Shown here one piece after another: positions 1-8,593 of a stretch of DNA of 62,554 nucleotides; the stretch's first letter is position 1; each line of letters starts with the position of its first letter. Below the pieces are notes generated by a model. The model worked only from the letters and a program-made list of their open reading frames with translations, was not told the origin of the DNA and searched no databases. A program made the translations under genes and the position numbers. This DNA comes from Planctomycetota bacterium (GTDB taxonomy: Bacteria > Planctomycetota > UBA1135 > UBA2386): assembly GCA_020849665.1 (NCBI GenBank), contig JADLFX010000025.1, positions 1-62,554 of the forward strand, given 5' to 3'.

Positions 1-551
1 ACCGCGAGGCGCCGATCGAGTTCGCCGAGACCGCCAGCATGTCGATGGAGCTCATGGGGCTCGAGCACGCCGAGGAGGTCTACCCGCGCGAGACCGCGCG
101 GCGCGTGCGCCGCAAGCACCTGGAGGGACTGCTGCGCATCTTCCCGTGGATCGCCTCGATCGACTCGTTCCAGCTCTGGGTGTATGAGCACCCCCACGCC
201 GACGCGGCGGCGCGTTGCCGCGCGTGGGTCGACATCCGCGCCCGGTTCGCACCCGGGATCGACTGGAGCGGCCTCGAGGACGCGCTGGCGCATTCGTGGA
301 CCGCGCAGATGCACCTCTTCGTCCACCCGCTCTACTACATCGAGTACGGGATCGCGCAGGTGGCGGCGCTGCAGGTGTGGCGCAGCTACCGCCATGGCCC
401 GCGCGACGCGGTGGCGGCCTACCGGCGCGGGCTGGCGCTGGGCGGCACGCGTCCCCTGCCCGAGCTCTTCGCCGCCGCGGGAGTGCGCTTCGACCTCTCG
501 CCGAACATGCTGCACGAACTCGTTGCCGAGGTCGAGGCGGCGATGGCGTGA
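1..551 (+). CDS. M3-family oligoendopeptidase (PepF-like), C-terminal part
   Basis: This is the 3' end of a gene that enters from the left edge; the reading frame is already open at base 3 and continues to a TGA at 549-551. The visible ~182 residues contain the segments EFAETASMSMELMG and HPLYYIEYGIAQVAALQVW, which match the C-terminal part of M3B oligoendopeptidase F proteins, zinc peptidases that cleave short peptides, mostly in the cytoplasm. The HExxH zinc motif would lie upstream of the window, so activity cannot be judged here. An internal ATG at 39 lies within the conserved region and is not the true start. The next gene follows after 62 bases on the same strand. Confidence 0.85.
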   Translation, partial: REAPIEFAETASMSMELMGLEHAEEVYPRETARRVRRKHLEGLLRIFPWIASIDSFQLWVYEHPHADAAARCRAWVDIRARFAPGIDWSGLEDALAHSWTAQMHLFVHPLYYIEYGIAQVAALQVWRSYRHGPRDAVAAYRRGLALGGTRPLPELFAAAGVRFDLSPNMLHELVAEVEAAMA

Positions 552-613
552 CCGCCGCGGCGGACCATCTGGCGATCTTCCGCTCGCCCGCGCGCAGCTG
601 CGGCTGAGACGAG

Positions 614-1309
614 ATGGATCCCGTTCTCCTCATCGCGCTGCTCCTGCTGCTGATCGGCCTGGGGATCTTCGGCGCGATCCACGCGGCCAAGGTGGCGCGC
701 GCGCGGCGCGAGGCGCTGGCCGCCCTGGCCGGGCGTCACGGGCTCGGATACGTCCGGGACGACGACGCGCGCGCCGAACGGCTGCGCGAGGGCTTCGAGC
801 CGTTCGCGGAGGGGCATTCGCAGCGGGCCTACAACACCCTCGTGGGCGAGGTGCAGTGGCGGGCGGGCCGCTGCGACCTGGCCGCCGGCGACTTCGAGTA
901 CCGGCAGACCCATGGCTCGGGCAAGAACCGGCGCACCACGACCTACGAGTTCAGCTACCTCGTCGTGGGCCTGCCGTTCGCCTGTCCCGACCTGCACATC
1001 CGCGCCGAGACCGTCCTCGACCGGATCGCCCAGGCGTTCGGCTTCGACGACATCGACTTCGAATCGGACGAATTCTCGCGCCGCTTCCACGTCCGGAGCA
1101 GGGACCGGCGCTTCGCCCACGCGTTGATCCAGCCGCGCTCCATGGAGCTGCTTCTCGAGGCGCGCCCGGAGTTCTTCGCGCTGGCGGGCGGACGGCTCTG
1201 CCTGCACTTCGGCATCGACACGTGGTCCGTGGAGGAGTTCGAACGCGCGCTGGCGTTCGCGCGCGCGTTCCTCGATCTTTGGCCCGAGCACCTGCTCCCC
1301 GAGCGGTAG
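614..1309 (+). CDS. membrane-anchored protein, DUF3137-like, paralog of the 5673 gene
   Basis: 231 residues starting at ATG 614. Residues 4-22 form one strongly hydrophobic helix (LLIALLLLLIGLGIFGAI), followed by a soluble domain. The C-terminal half carries the pattern FGFDDIDFESDEFSRRFHV, then a DRRFA segment and a final LWPEHL. The same pattern recurs in the gene at 5673-6419, so the two are paralogs. Only 10 bases separate this gene from the LemA-family gene downstream, implying an operon. DUF3137-type membrane proteins are common neighbours of lemA, and the spacing and shape fit, but the family assignment is inference from pattern and context. Biochemical function is unknown. Confidence 0.75.
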   Translation: MDPVLLIALLLLLIGLGIFGAIHAAKVARARREALAALAGRHGLGYVRDDDARAERLREGFEPFAEGHSQRAYNTLVGEVQWRAGRCDLAAGDFEYRQTHGSGKNRRTTTYEFSYLVVGLPFACPDLHIRAETVLDRIAQAFGFDDIDFESDEFSRRFHVRSRDRRFAHALIQPRSMELLLEARPEFFALAGGRLCLHFGIDTWSVEEFERALAFARAFLDLWPEHLLPER

Positions 1310-1319
1310 CGAACGCGAC

Positions 1320-1883
1320 ATGGAGATCGTCCCCTGGGTGATCGGCGGCGTGGTGGCCCTGGTCCTGCTCTGGCTGGTCGGCAACTACAACCACTTCGTG
1401 CGGCTCCAGCACCACATCCGCGAGAGCTGGTCGGGGATCGACGTGGAGCTCAAGCGCCGCTACGAGCTGATCCCCAATCTGGTCGCCACGGTGAAGGGCT
1501 ACGTCCGCCACGAACGCGAGGTCCTCGAGGAGGTGGTGGCGCTGCGCAACCGCGCCCAGGCCAGCCACGGCAGCCCGGGCAGCCAGGCGCGCGACGAGGC
1601 CGACCTGCTGCGCGGGCTGAAGCAGCTCTTCGTGGTGACCGAGGCCTACCCGCAGCTGCGCAGCGACCAGCACTTCCTCGGCCTGCAGAAGGAGCTGGCC
1701 CTGACGGAAGACCGCATCGCGGCGGCCCGGCGCTTCTACAACGCCAACGTGCGGGACATGCGCCAGCGGTGCGAGATGTTCCCGACCGCGCTCCTGGCGA
1801 GGTTCTTCGGGTTCTCCGCTCCCGAGTTCTTCGAGCTGGACTCGGCCCTGGAGCGGGTGGTGCCGCGCGCCGACCTGGGCTGA
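1320..1883 (+). CDS. lemA: LemA family protein
   Basis: 187 residues with one N-terminal membrane helix (about residues 5-20), then an all-helical domain. The stretch NYNHFVRLQHHIRESWSGID followed by VELKRRYELIPNL is the LemA signature: Y-N-x-F/L, then an amphipathic helix, then R/Y-L-I-P-N-L. LemA proteins are small membrane-anchored four-helix proteins of uncertain role, often encoded beside TPM or DUF3137 membrane proteins. The ATG lies 10 bases after the stop of the preceding membrane-protein gene, so the two are probably co-transcribed. Length is normal for the family and nothing appears missing. Confidence 0.92.
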   Translation: MEIVPWVIGGVVALVLLWLVGNYNHFVRLQHHIRESWSGIDVELKRRYELIPNLVATVKGYVRHEREVLEEVVALRNRAQASHGSPGSQARDEADLLRGLKQLFVVTEAYPQLRSDQHFLGLQKELALTEDRIAAARRFYNANVRDMRQRCEMFPTALLARFFGFSAPEFFELDSALERVVPRADLG

Positions 1884-1962
1884 GACCCGGCACCCGCGCC
1901 GGCAGTGTGGATTCCGGCACGCTGCCGCTGGCAGGTCTGGCACCCGTTCGAAGAGGTCCAGA

Positions 1963-4900
1963 ATGCGCCCGCTCGCCGTCCTTCCCCCCGTCCTGTGCAC
2001 CCTCGCGACCCTCGTGCCGGCCCAGGTCACCTGGGTCCAGCGGCTCGAAGCGCCCCAGGCCAGGGACAGCCACGTCGCCGCCTACGACCCGGTGGAGGGC
2101 CGCACGCTCGTGTACGGAGGCCTGCGCAACGGCGTCTCGCTCGCCGAGAGCCGGCTCTGGGACGGCCTGTCCTGGATCCGCCTGCCCGACGCCGGAGCGC
2201 CGCCCGAACGGCACTACGCGCAGGGCTGCCCGGACGTGTTCCCGGGCTCGCTCCTCGTGTTCGGCGGGCGCTCCACCACGGGCGCGGCGCGCGGCGACCT
2301 GTGGCGCTACCGCAACGGCTCCTGGATCCAGGTGGGTTCCTCGCCCACCAGTCCCACGGCCCGCTGGGTGAGCGCCATGGCCCTCGACCCCGGGCGCGGG
2401 CGCGCCGTGCTCTATGGCGGCTACGACCCGGCGCGCGGCGTGCTGGCCGACACCTGGGAGTGGGACGGCAACACCTGGACGCAGCGCGCGCCGGCGACCA
2501 GCCCGGGCCAGCGCAGCAACCACGCGATGACCTACGACCCGGTGCGCGGCCGGGTGCTCCTGTACGGCGGCTACCGCAACGGCTCGCTCGCGGATCTCTG
2601 GGCCTTCGACGGCAGCAACTGGTCGGACGTCACGCCCTTCCTGAACCCGTTCCAGCGCCACAACACGGCGATCACGTTCGACACGGCGCGGCGCCGGCTG
2701 GTGATGTTCGGCGGCAAGGACGGCAGCACGCTCTTCGACGACACCTGGGAGTACGACGGCACGCGCTGGTTCAACTTCAGCCTGTCCACCAAGCCCAGCC
2801 CGCGCGAGCTGCACAGCCTCACCTACGACGCCGCGCGGCGTCGCGTCGTGCTGGTCGGCGGCGTGACCGCGAACGGCTCCAGCGACGAGACCTGGGAGTG
2901 GGACGGCAGCGTGTGGCGGCCGCGGACGGTGTGGAACGCACCCACCCCCCGCCCGTCACCGCGCATCGACGCGGGCGCGGCGTACGACGAGAGCAACCAG
3001 GAGATGGTCGTGTTCGGGGGCGATCCGACGGGCTCCAGCCTGAACGGCGAGACCTGGGTGTACGACGGGCAGGTCTGGAACCAGGTGACCCCGGCGGGCA
3101 ATCCGGGCAGCCGGCGCAGCCACGCGATGGCGTACGACCCGCCGCGCCGGCGGGTGCTGCTCTTCGGCGGCGAGCGGTACGCACCGTTCCAGTTCGCGAA
3201 CGACCTGTGGCAGTGGGACGGGGTCAACCGCTCGTGGACCCAGGTCGCCACGGCCGCCGGCCCCGGCGTGCGCCGCGACACCGCGATGGCCTTCGACCGG
3301 ACCCGCAACCGCCTCGTGCTCTTCGGCGGCTTCAGCGGCAGCGCCTACCTGAATGACACGTGGGAGTTCGACGGCACGACCTGGACCCAGGTGACCATGA
3401 CCAGTCCCCCCGGACGGCGTGCGCGCCATGCCCTCGCCTATGACGAGGCCCGTGGCAGGGTGGTGCTGCACGGCGGCTTCGACGGCGTCAGCCTGCTGCA
3501 CGACACGTTCGAGTGGATGGGCACGTACTGGCGCCGGATCTTCACGGTCAACAACCCGACCAACGTGAAGGACCCGGCGCTGGCGTTCGACCGCGTGGCG
3601 CAGTGCCTCGTGGTGACCAGCCAGCTCACCACCTACGAGCTGCGCAACGACGACTGGGTGAGTGCGTTCCAGTCGCCGCAGCCGCCGATGGCCTACGGCC
3701 AGCGCATGGTCTACGACACGCGGCGCAAGTCGCTCCTCGTGTTCGGCGGCCAGGACATGACGCCGGGCAACTACTTCGCCGACGTGTGGGAGCGCAAGGC
3801 CGGCGTGTGGTCCCAGCACGAACGGCGCATCCTGCCGCCGAGGCGCGGCGACCACGTCATGGCCGCGGATCCGCTCTCGCGCGAACTCATCCTGTTCGGC
3901 GGACGCGACGGCGACGTGTCGTTCAACGACACGTGGATCTTCGAGGCCGAGCACTGGGGCCTCCTGGCGCCGACGTACCGTCCTTCGCCGCGCTCGGCGA
4001 TGGCGATGGTCGCCGAGCCGGCGGCATCCCTGTTCGATCATCAGCTGGTGATGACCGGCGGGATCGGCGCCGACGGGACGTTCCTGGGCGACACCTGGCT
4101 CTGGCGTTCCTCGGGCTTCTCGTGGATCCAGTCGATCGCCCAGCTGCGGCCCGCGCGCTGCAACCACGCGATGGCCCGCGACCCGCTCACCGGGCGCGCC
4201 CTGGTGTTCGGCGGCTCGATCGACCGCAGCACGAAGGTCAACGACCTCCAGGTCTTCGACGGGATGAACTGGAAGACGCGCGCCGTCGCCGGCGCGCCGG
4301 CGGCACGCGACACGCACGCCATGGCCTACGACGAGCAGCGCCGCGTCGTGGTGCTCTTCGGCGGCAGCACACCCACCGGCGCCGCCCTGGGCGACACCTG
4401 GGAGTACGACGGCTTCTCCTGGAGCCAGCGGCAACCGGGCTCGGCGCCCACCCCGCGCTGGAACCACACCATGAGCTACGACCGCGCGCGCGGCCGCGTC
4501 GTGCTCTTCGGCGGCTACGACCCGGCGCGCGGCTTCATGAACGACGCCTGGGAGTGGGACGGCACCACCTGGGCGTCGCGCGCGGCGCTGGGCGTGCCGC
4601 CCGCAGCGGTGGAGAACCCCGCGGCGGCCTACGACCCCAATCGGGGCCGCACGATGGTGTTCGGCGGCAACGGCAAGGGCGGCGCGAACAACGCGACGCA
4701 CGAGTACTTCGCCCCGGCCGACGCCGGCACCCTGCACCCGCACGCCTCGCACCGGCAGATCTGGGCCGGTTCGCCGCCGGTGCTCGGTTCGACGCTGCGG
4801 GTGGAGTCGACTACGCCCGCCGGCAGCGTGTCCGTGATCTTCGTGGCGGGCGGGCCGAGCAACCGGACGATCCTCGACGTGCCGGCCCCGCTCGCCTGCG

Positions 4901-5097
4901 GCGGGAGCGCGCTGCACGTCGACCTCGCCACGGCGATCGGGCTGCCGTTCGCCGGGGGCTCGCTGGAGGTCGACCTGCCGCTCGAATTGGCCGACGGCGC
5001 CGGGGCGAGCCTCTCGTTCCAGGTCCTGTCCTTGCTCACCCGCGGGAGCTGCTTCGTCCTCACCGAGCCGTTGGTGGTCACGCTGCGCTCGCCGTAG
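1963..5097 (+). CDS. secreted kelch-repeat protein (about 18 repeats)
   Basis: 1044 residues. The ATG is preceded by a good Shine-Dalgarno (AGAGG, six-base spacing). Residues 1-21 are a Sec signal peptide ending in LVPAQ. The body is a run of kelch repeats of about 50 residues, each with a hydrophobic strand ending in F-G-G or Y-G-G, then D-x-W-E-W/Y/F-D-G and W; I count about 17 clear copies plus one degenerate copy near residue 550. Such repeats form beta-propeller blades, so 18 repeats could build two or three propellers. The last ~110 residues form a separate beta-rich module rich in Gly and Pro with several leucine-valine strands. Probably extracellular or periplasmic; ligand unknown. 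No galactose-oxidase copper-site signature was recognised. Confidence 0.88.
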   Translation: MRPLAVLPPVLCTLATLVPAQVTWVQRLEAPQARDSHVAAYDPVEGRTLVYGGLRNGVSLAESRLWDGLSWIRLPDAGAPPERHYAQGCPDVFPGSLLVFGGRSTTGAARGDLWRYRNGSWIQVGSSPTSPTARWVSAMALDPGRGRAVLYGGYDPARGVLADTWEWDGNTWTQRAPATSPGQRSNHAMTYDPVRGRVLLYGGYRNGSLADLWAFDGSNWSDVTPFLNPFQRHNTAITFDTARRRLVMFGGKDGSTLFDDTWEYDGTRWFNFSLSTKPSPRELHSLTYDAARRRVVLVGGVTANGSSDETWEWDGSVWRPRTVWNAPTPRPSPRIDAGAAYDESNQEMVVFGGDPTGSSLNGETWVYDGQVWNQVTPAGNPGSRRSHAMAYDPPRRRVLLFGGERYAPFQFANDLWQWDGVNRSWTQVATAAGPGVRRDTAMAFDRTRNRLVLFGGFSGSAYLNDTWEFDGTTWTQVTMTSPPGRRARHALAYDEARGRVVLHGGFDGVSLLHDTFEWMGTYWRRIFTVNNPTNVKDPALAFDRVAQCLVVTSQLTTYELRNDDWVSAFQSPQPPMAYGQRMVYDTRRKSLLVFGGQDMTPGNYFADVWERKAGVWSQHERRILPPRRGDHVMAADPLSRELILFGGRDGDVSFNDTWIFEAEHWGLLAPTYRPSPRSAMAMVAEPAASLFDHQLVMTGGIGADGTFLGDTWLWRSSGFSWIQSIAQLRPARCNHAMARDPLTGRALVFGGSIDRSTKVNDLQVFDGMNWKTRAVAGAPAARDTHAMAYDEQRRVVVLFGGSTPTGAALGDTWEYDGFSWSQRQPGSAPTPRWNHTMSYDRARGRVVLFGGYDPARGFMNDAWEWDGTTWASRAALGVPPAAVENPAAAYDPNRGRTMVFGGNGKGGANNATHEYFAPADAGTLHPHASHRQIWAGSPPVLGSTLRVESTTPAGSVSVIFVAGGPSNRTILDVPAPLACGGSALHVDLATAIGLPFAGGSLEVDLPLELADGAGASLSFQVLSLLTRGSCFVLTEPLVVTLRSP

Positions 5098-5140
5098 TCC
5101 CCGGTGTGGCGGCATCGCGGCGGCGGCGTATCGTTCGGGC

Positions 5141-5608
5141 ATGCGCATCGCCGCGATCACCGTGCTCGCCTCGGTCTCCACCCTGCTCGCCGCGCTGGTC
5201 CCCACGCCGGGGGCGGCGCGGATCCAGGACGCCCCGGCGTCGCGGCCGGCCACGCAGGATGGCGCGCCGGATCCGGGCACGATGCACACCTACTGGCTCG
5301 GACTCCTCAAGGCCGGCGAGAAGCGGGCCGAGAGCCTGCCGAAGGACCGCCTCGACGAACTGCAGCGCGGCCACATGGCCCACATCCAGGCGATGGCCCG
5401 GTCCGGGAAGCTGGTCCTGGCCGGGCCGATGCTGGACCGGCCGGGCGGCGATCCGCTGATCGGGGTGTTCCTCTTCGATGTGAAGGACCGGGCCGAAGCG
5501 GAGGCGCTGGCGGCCCAGGACCCGCTGGTGCAGGCCGGGCGCCTGCGCCTCGAGTTGGGGCGCTGGTACGGGCCGAAATGGCTGCTGGAGAGGCGGCCCA
5601 AGTACTGA
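5141..5608 (+). CDS. exported YciI-like protein
   Basis: 155 residues. The first ~26 residues are a hydrophobic signal-like stretch (ITVLASVSTLLAALVPTPGA) followed by a low-complexity spacer. From about residue 48 the protein reads as a YciI-like domain: a strand around MHTYWLGLLKAGEK, then a conserved HMAHIQAMARSGKLVLAGP block with the His and the G-P turn, and a closing DPLVQAGRLRLELGRWYG. YciI domains are small ferredoxin-like proteins of mostly unknown function, and typical members are about 95 residues and cytosolic, so the N-terminal export signal is unusual. It begins 43 bases after the kelch gene and may be read with it. Confident about the fold family, not about function. Confidence 0.8.
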   Translation: MRIAAITVLASVSTLLAALVPTPGAARIQDAPASRPATQDGAPDPGTMHTYWLGLLKAGEKRAESLPKDRLDELQRGHMAHIQAMARSGKLVLAGPMLDRPGGDPLIGVFLFDVKDRAEAEALAAQDPLVQAGRLRLELGRWYGPKWLLERRPKY

Positions 5609-5672
5609 TCGCGCCGGAGCGGCGGCGGCGGGGTCGACCCGGGCGCCGCGGAGTGCCGATGCACGCTCTGTC

Positions 5673-6419
5673 GTGCACCCGGTCCTGCTCCTCCTGCTGC
5701 TCTTCGGCGCGCTGGCCGCGCCGATCGGCGTGTTCGTGTACCGCGCGCACCTCGCAGGCCGCCGCGCCGAGGCGATCCTCGAGGTGGGGATGCGGCTCGG
5801 GCTGCGCTATGCGGCGGAGGGACCGCCGGGACTGCAGTTCCGCCACCCGCACCTGCCACTGTTCCACCGCGGCGACCGCGGCCTGCCCTACAACTACCTG
5901 GAGGGGCGGCTGGACGGTGCCCGTGCGGGGATGGTCGACCTGCGCGGCGGCGACTTCCGCTGCGAGTGGCGCGACGCGGAAACCGGCAGACGCACGACGA
6001 TGCGGCGGCACTTCAGCTACTGGCTGGCGCGGCTGCCGCTGGCCGGGCACCCCCCGGTCGTGATCCGCGGGCACCACGCGTTGGACCGCGTGGCCGCCGC
6101 GTTCGGGTTCCCCGACATCGACGTGGAGTCGGCCGAGTTCTCGCGCCGGTACCACGTGAGCTCGCCCGACCGGCGCTTCGCCGTCGAGCTGCTGCATCCG
6201 CGCGCCACTGCGCTGCTGCTGGAGGCGGCGCCGCGCTACCTGCATCTGCAGGACGGCTGGCTGCTGGTGGCAGAGCCCGGCCGCCGCTGGCGCGCGGCGG
6301 AGCTGGAGCGGATGGCGCTCTTCCTGCGCGCGTTCCTGCGGCTGTGGCCGGCGCACCTGCAGGAGGCGGCGGAACGTACCGGCGGCGTCGAGGGGAGCGC
6401 GGTGGTTACGAGGGCGTAA
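5673..6419 (+). CDS. membrane-anchored protein, paralog of the 614 gene
   Basis: 248 residues from a GTG start chosen because it places MHPVLLLLLLFG at the N-terminus, matching MDPVLLIALLLL in the paralog at 614. One N-terminal membrane helix (residues 3-21) is followed by a soluble domain. The C-terminal half contains FGFPDIDVESAEFSRRYHV, DRRFAVELLHPRATALLLEA and a final LRLWPAHL, closely matching the paralog. The last ~20 residues are an extra tail. The gene overlaps the convergent DUF72 gene by 14 bases (6406-6419). Function unknown; DUF3137-like by inference. Confidence 0.72.
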   Translation: MHPVLLLLLLFGALAAPIGVFVYRAHLAGRRAEAILEVGMRLGLRYAAEGPPGLQFRHPHLPLFHRGDRGLPYNYLEGRLDGARAGMVDLRGGDFRCEWRDAETGRRTTMRRHFSYWLARLPLAGHPPVVIRGHHALDRVAAAFGFPDIDVESAEFSRRYHVSSPDRRFAVELLHPRATALLLEAAPRYLHLQDGWLLVAEPGRRWRAAELERMALFLRAFLRLWPAHLQEAAERTGGVEGSAVVTRA

Positions 6420-7257
6420 CGCGACCGTCGAGATTGCTCAGAGTCGATATCAGGTTCTGGATCACCTTCATGGCCTTGCCGTGGAAGTGGTTGTTGGCGG
6501 CGACGAGGACGAGGGTGGCGGCGGAGGCGAGGTCCTGCACGCGGCGGCGGATCTCCTCGACCTCGTGCGGGGGGTACTCGTAGTCGTAGACCTGGTCGCG
6601 GCCCGCGCCGGCCTGGAACCACGCCGGCGAGCGGCCGTGCAGGCGCAGGTAGGCGATGTCCTTCGGCCCGTACACGCCCGTGGTCCAGAGACCGAAGCCG
6701 GTGCGGGCCCCTGGGTAGTCGAGCTGGGCCAGGCTGTAGCCGAGCGCGCGCACGCGCTCGAGAGCGGCGCGCTCCTGCCACGAGCGGTGGCGCACCTCGA
6801 GCACGAGGGGCGCGAGGTCGGCGAAGCGTTCCTGCAGCCACGCCAGCCGGGCGAACGCGGGTTCGCCTGCGACGAAGCGGTAGCTGAACTGCGCCAGGAG
6901 CGCACGCAGGCGCCCCGCCTCGGCCAGGGGCGCGAAGCCCGCGCGCGCAGCGCGCACGAGTTCCGCATCGTCACGATCCTCGTGGGTGAACGCCTGCGGC
7001 AGCTTGGCGGTGAAGAAGGTGCGCAGCGCGCGGGTGCGCGCCACCCAGCTCGCCGCCACTTCGGGCCGCGTCGGCGCGTAGAAGCTGGAGTTCACCTCCA
7101 GGAAGTCGACCTGCTCCGCGCAGTACACCAGCGTGTCGCGGCAGCCCGCGGGGTACACGACCCCCTTCCAGTCGGGATAGCTCCAGCCCGAGAGTCCGAA
7201 GGCCAGCCGCCCACGGCCGGGTACGGCCTTGACGTCGTCGTGCGGCCCGCGGGTCAC
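6406..7257 (-). CDS. DUF72 family protein (YecE-like)
   Basis: 283 residues. I place the start at GTG 7257, which overlaps the rarA stop as GTGA and implies translational coupling. An open frame continues further upstream inside rarA, but conserved sequence begins only with LAFGLSGWSYPDWKGVVYP. Other DUF72 hallmarks are FLEVNSSFYAPTRPEVAASW, FTAKLPQAFTHE, and near the end YLRLHG with the tyrosine-rich DQVYDYEY segment. DUF72 proteins adopt a TIM-barrel-like fold and have no established activity. Length is normal. The 3' end overlaps the convergent membrane-protein gene by 14 bases. Confidence 0.9.
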   Translation of the reverse strand: MTRGPHDDVKAVPGRGRLAFGLSGWSYPDWKGVVYPAGCRDTLVYCAEQVDFLEVNSSFYAPTRPEVAASWVARTRALRTFFTAKLPQAFTHEDRDDAELVRAARAGFAPLAEAGRLRALLAQFSYRFVAGEPAFARLAWLQERFADLAPLVLEVRHRSWQERAALERVRALGYSLAQLDYPGARTGFGLWTTGVYGPKDIAYLRLHGRSPAWFQAGAGRDQVYDYEYPPHEVEEIRRRVQDLASAATLVLVAANNHFHGKAMKVIQNLISTLSNLDGRVTPS

Positions 7258-8570
7258 GGCTGGTTCCGCAGGCGCTCGGCCTCCTCCATGCGCTCGGCGA
7301 TCTTCTTCTCGAAGCCGCGCTCGCCGGGCTGGTAGAAGCGCCGCCGCACCAGCTCCGGCGGCAGGCACGGCATCGGCGCCACGCCGCCCGGGAAGTCGTG
7401 CGCGTACTGGTAGCCCTTGCCGTGCCCCCATTCGCCCATCAGGCGGGTGGGCGCATTGCGCAGGTGCAGGGGCACGGAACGTTCGGCGCCGCTGCGCACC
7501 TCGTGGCTGGCCGCCTCGATCGCCTGCACCACGCTGTTGCTCTTGGGCGCGGCGGCCAGGTAGATCGCGGCCTCGGTGAGCGGCAGCTTCGCCTCGGGCA
7601 GGCCGAGCAGGTGCGCGGCCTGCATCGCACTCACCGCCACCTGCAGCGCCATCGGGTCGGCGAGCCCGACGTCCTCGGCCGCCATCGCCACCATCCGGCG
7701 CGCCGCCTGGATCGGGTCGGCATCGCTCTCCAGGAACCGGGTCAGCCAGTACACGGCAGCCTGCACGTCCGAGTTGCGCAGGCTCTTGTGCAGCGCGCTC
7801 AGGAGATCGAAGTGCGCGTCGCCGGCGCGGTCGTGGCGCAGCACGCGGCTCTGCAGAGCCTCGAGGATCCCCGCGGCGGAGATCGTGTCGCCGTCGATCG
7901 CGGTGGCGGCGGCCGCCTCCAGCACGGTGAGGGCGCGGCGTGCGTCGCCCGCGCAGTGCAGCACCAGCGCCGCGCGTGCCTCGGCAGCGAGCTGCAGCCG
8001 CCGCGCGCCGAGGCCGCGCCCGGCGTCGCTCAGGGCGCGATCGATCACGCGCTCGATCGCATCGGCCGGGAGCGGCAGCAGCTGCACGACGCGGCAGCGC
8101 GACAGGAGCGGCGCCACGATCGAGAACGAAGGGTTCTCCGTGGTCGCCCCGACCAGGACGATCGAGCCGGCCTCCACGTACGGCAGGAACGCGTCCTGCT
8201 GCGCCTTGTTGAAGCGATGGATCTCGTCCACGAAGAGCAGCGTGCCACGGCCCTCGCGCCGCAGCCGCTCCTCGGCCTCGGCCATGGCGCGGCGCACCTC
8301 GGCGACCCCCGAGAGCACCGCCGAGAAGGTCACGAACTCGCGCCCGGAGTGCTCCGCGACGATCCGCGCCAGCGTGGTCTTGCCCACCCCGGGCGGCCCG
8401 AACAGGATCAGCGAGCCGGCCTGCCCGGCGAGGATCGCCGCGCGCAGCGCGCGGCCCTCGCCCAGCGCGTGCTCCTGGCCCAGGAACTCGTCGAGGTCGC
8501 GCGGCCGCATCCGGTCCGCGAGCGGCCGGGGCGGAGGCGGTTCGGCGCGGACCGGCTCGAAGAGCGTCAT
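7254..8570 (-). CDS. rarA: replication-associated recombination protein A (AAA ATPase)
   Basis: 438 residues from ATG 8570. Family hallmarks are in order: RMRPRDLDEFLGQEHALG near residues 20-36, Walker A GPPGVGKTT at 58-66, Walker B LLFVDEIHRFNKAQQD with DEIH at 115-118, the sensor segment VGATTENPSFS, and the C-terminal MgsA/RarA region including AAEDVGLADP and HLRNAPTRLM. RarA (MgsA/WRNIP1 family) is a clamp-loader-like ATPase that acts at stalled replication forks. Length matches the family. It is preceded by a methyltransferase gene 23 bases upstream and overlaps the DUF72 gene downstream by four bases, so the three probably form one minus-strand operon. Confidence 0.96.
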   Translation of the reverse strand: MTLFEPVRAEPPPPRPLADRMRPRDLDEFLGQEHALGEGRALRAAILAGQAGSLILFGPPGVGKTTLARIVAEHSGREFVTFSAVLSGVAEVRRAMAEAEERLRREGRGTLLFVDEIHRFNKAQQDAFLPYVEAGSIVLVGATTENPSFSIVAPLLSRCRVVQLLPLPADAIERVIDRALSDAGRGLGARRLQLAAEARAALVLHCAGDARRALTVLEAAAATAIDGDTISAAGILEALQSRVLRHDRAGDAHFDLLSALHKSLRNSDVQAAVYWLTRFLESDADPIQAARRMVAMAAEDVGLADPMALQVAVSAMQAAHLLGLPEAKLPLTEAAIYLAAAPKSNSVVQAIEAASHEVRSGAERSVPLHLRNAPTRLMGEWGHGKGYQYAHDFPGGVAPMPCLPPELVRRRFYQPGERGFEKKIAERMEEAERLRNQP

Positions 8571-8593
8571 CGCGATTCCCTGCGCCGCGGCGC

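Noticed and set aside
1963..5097. Repeated DNA inside the kelch gene as a possible CRISPR or tandem array
   Set aside because: The repeats translate as in-frame kelch blades with variable sequence and length, not as identical direct repeats with unique spacers.
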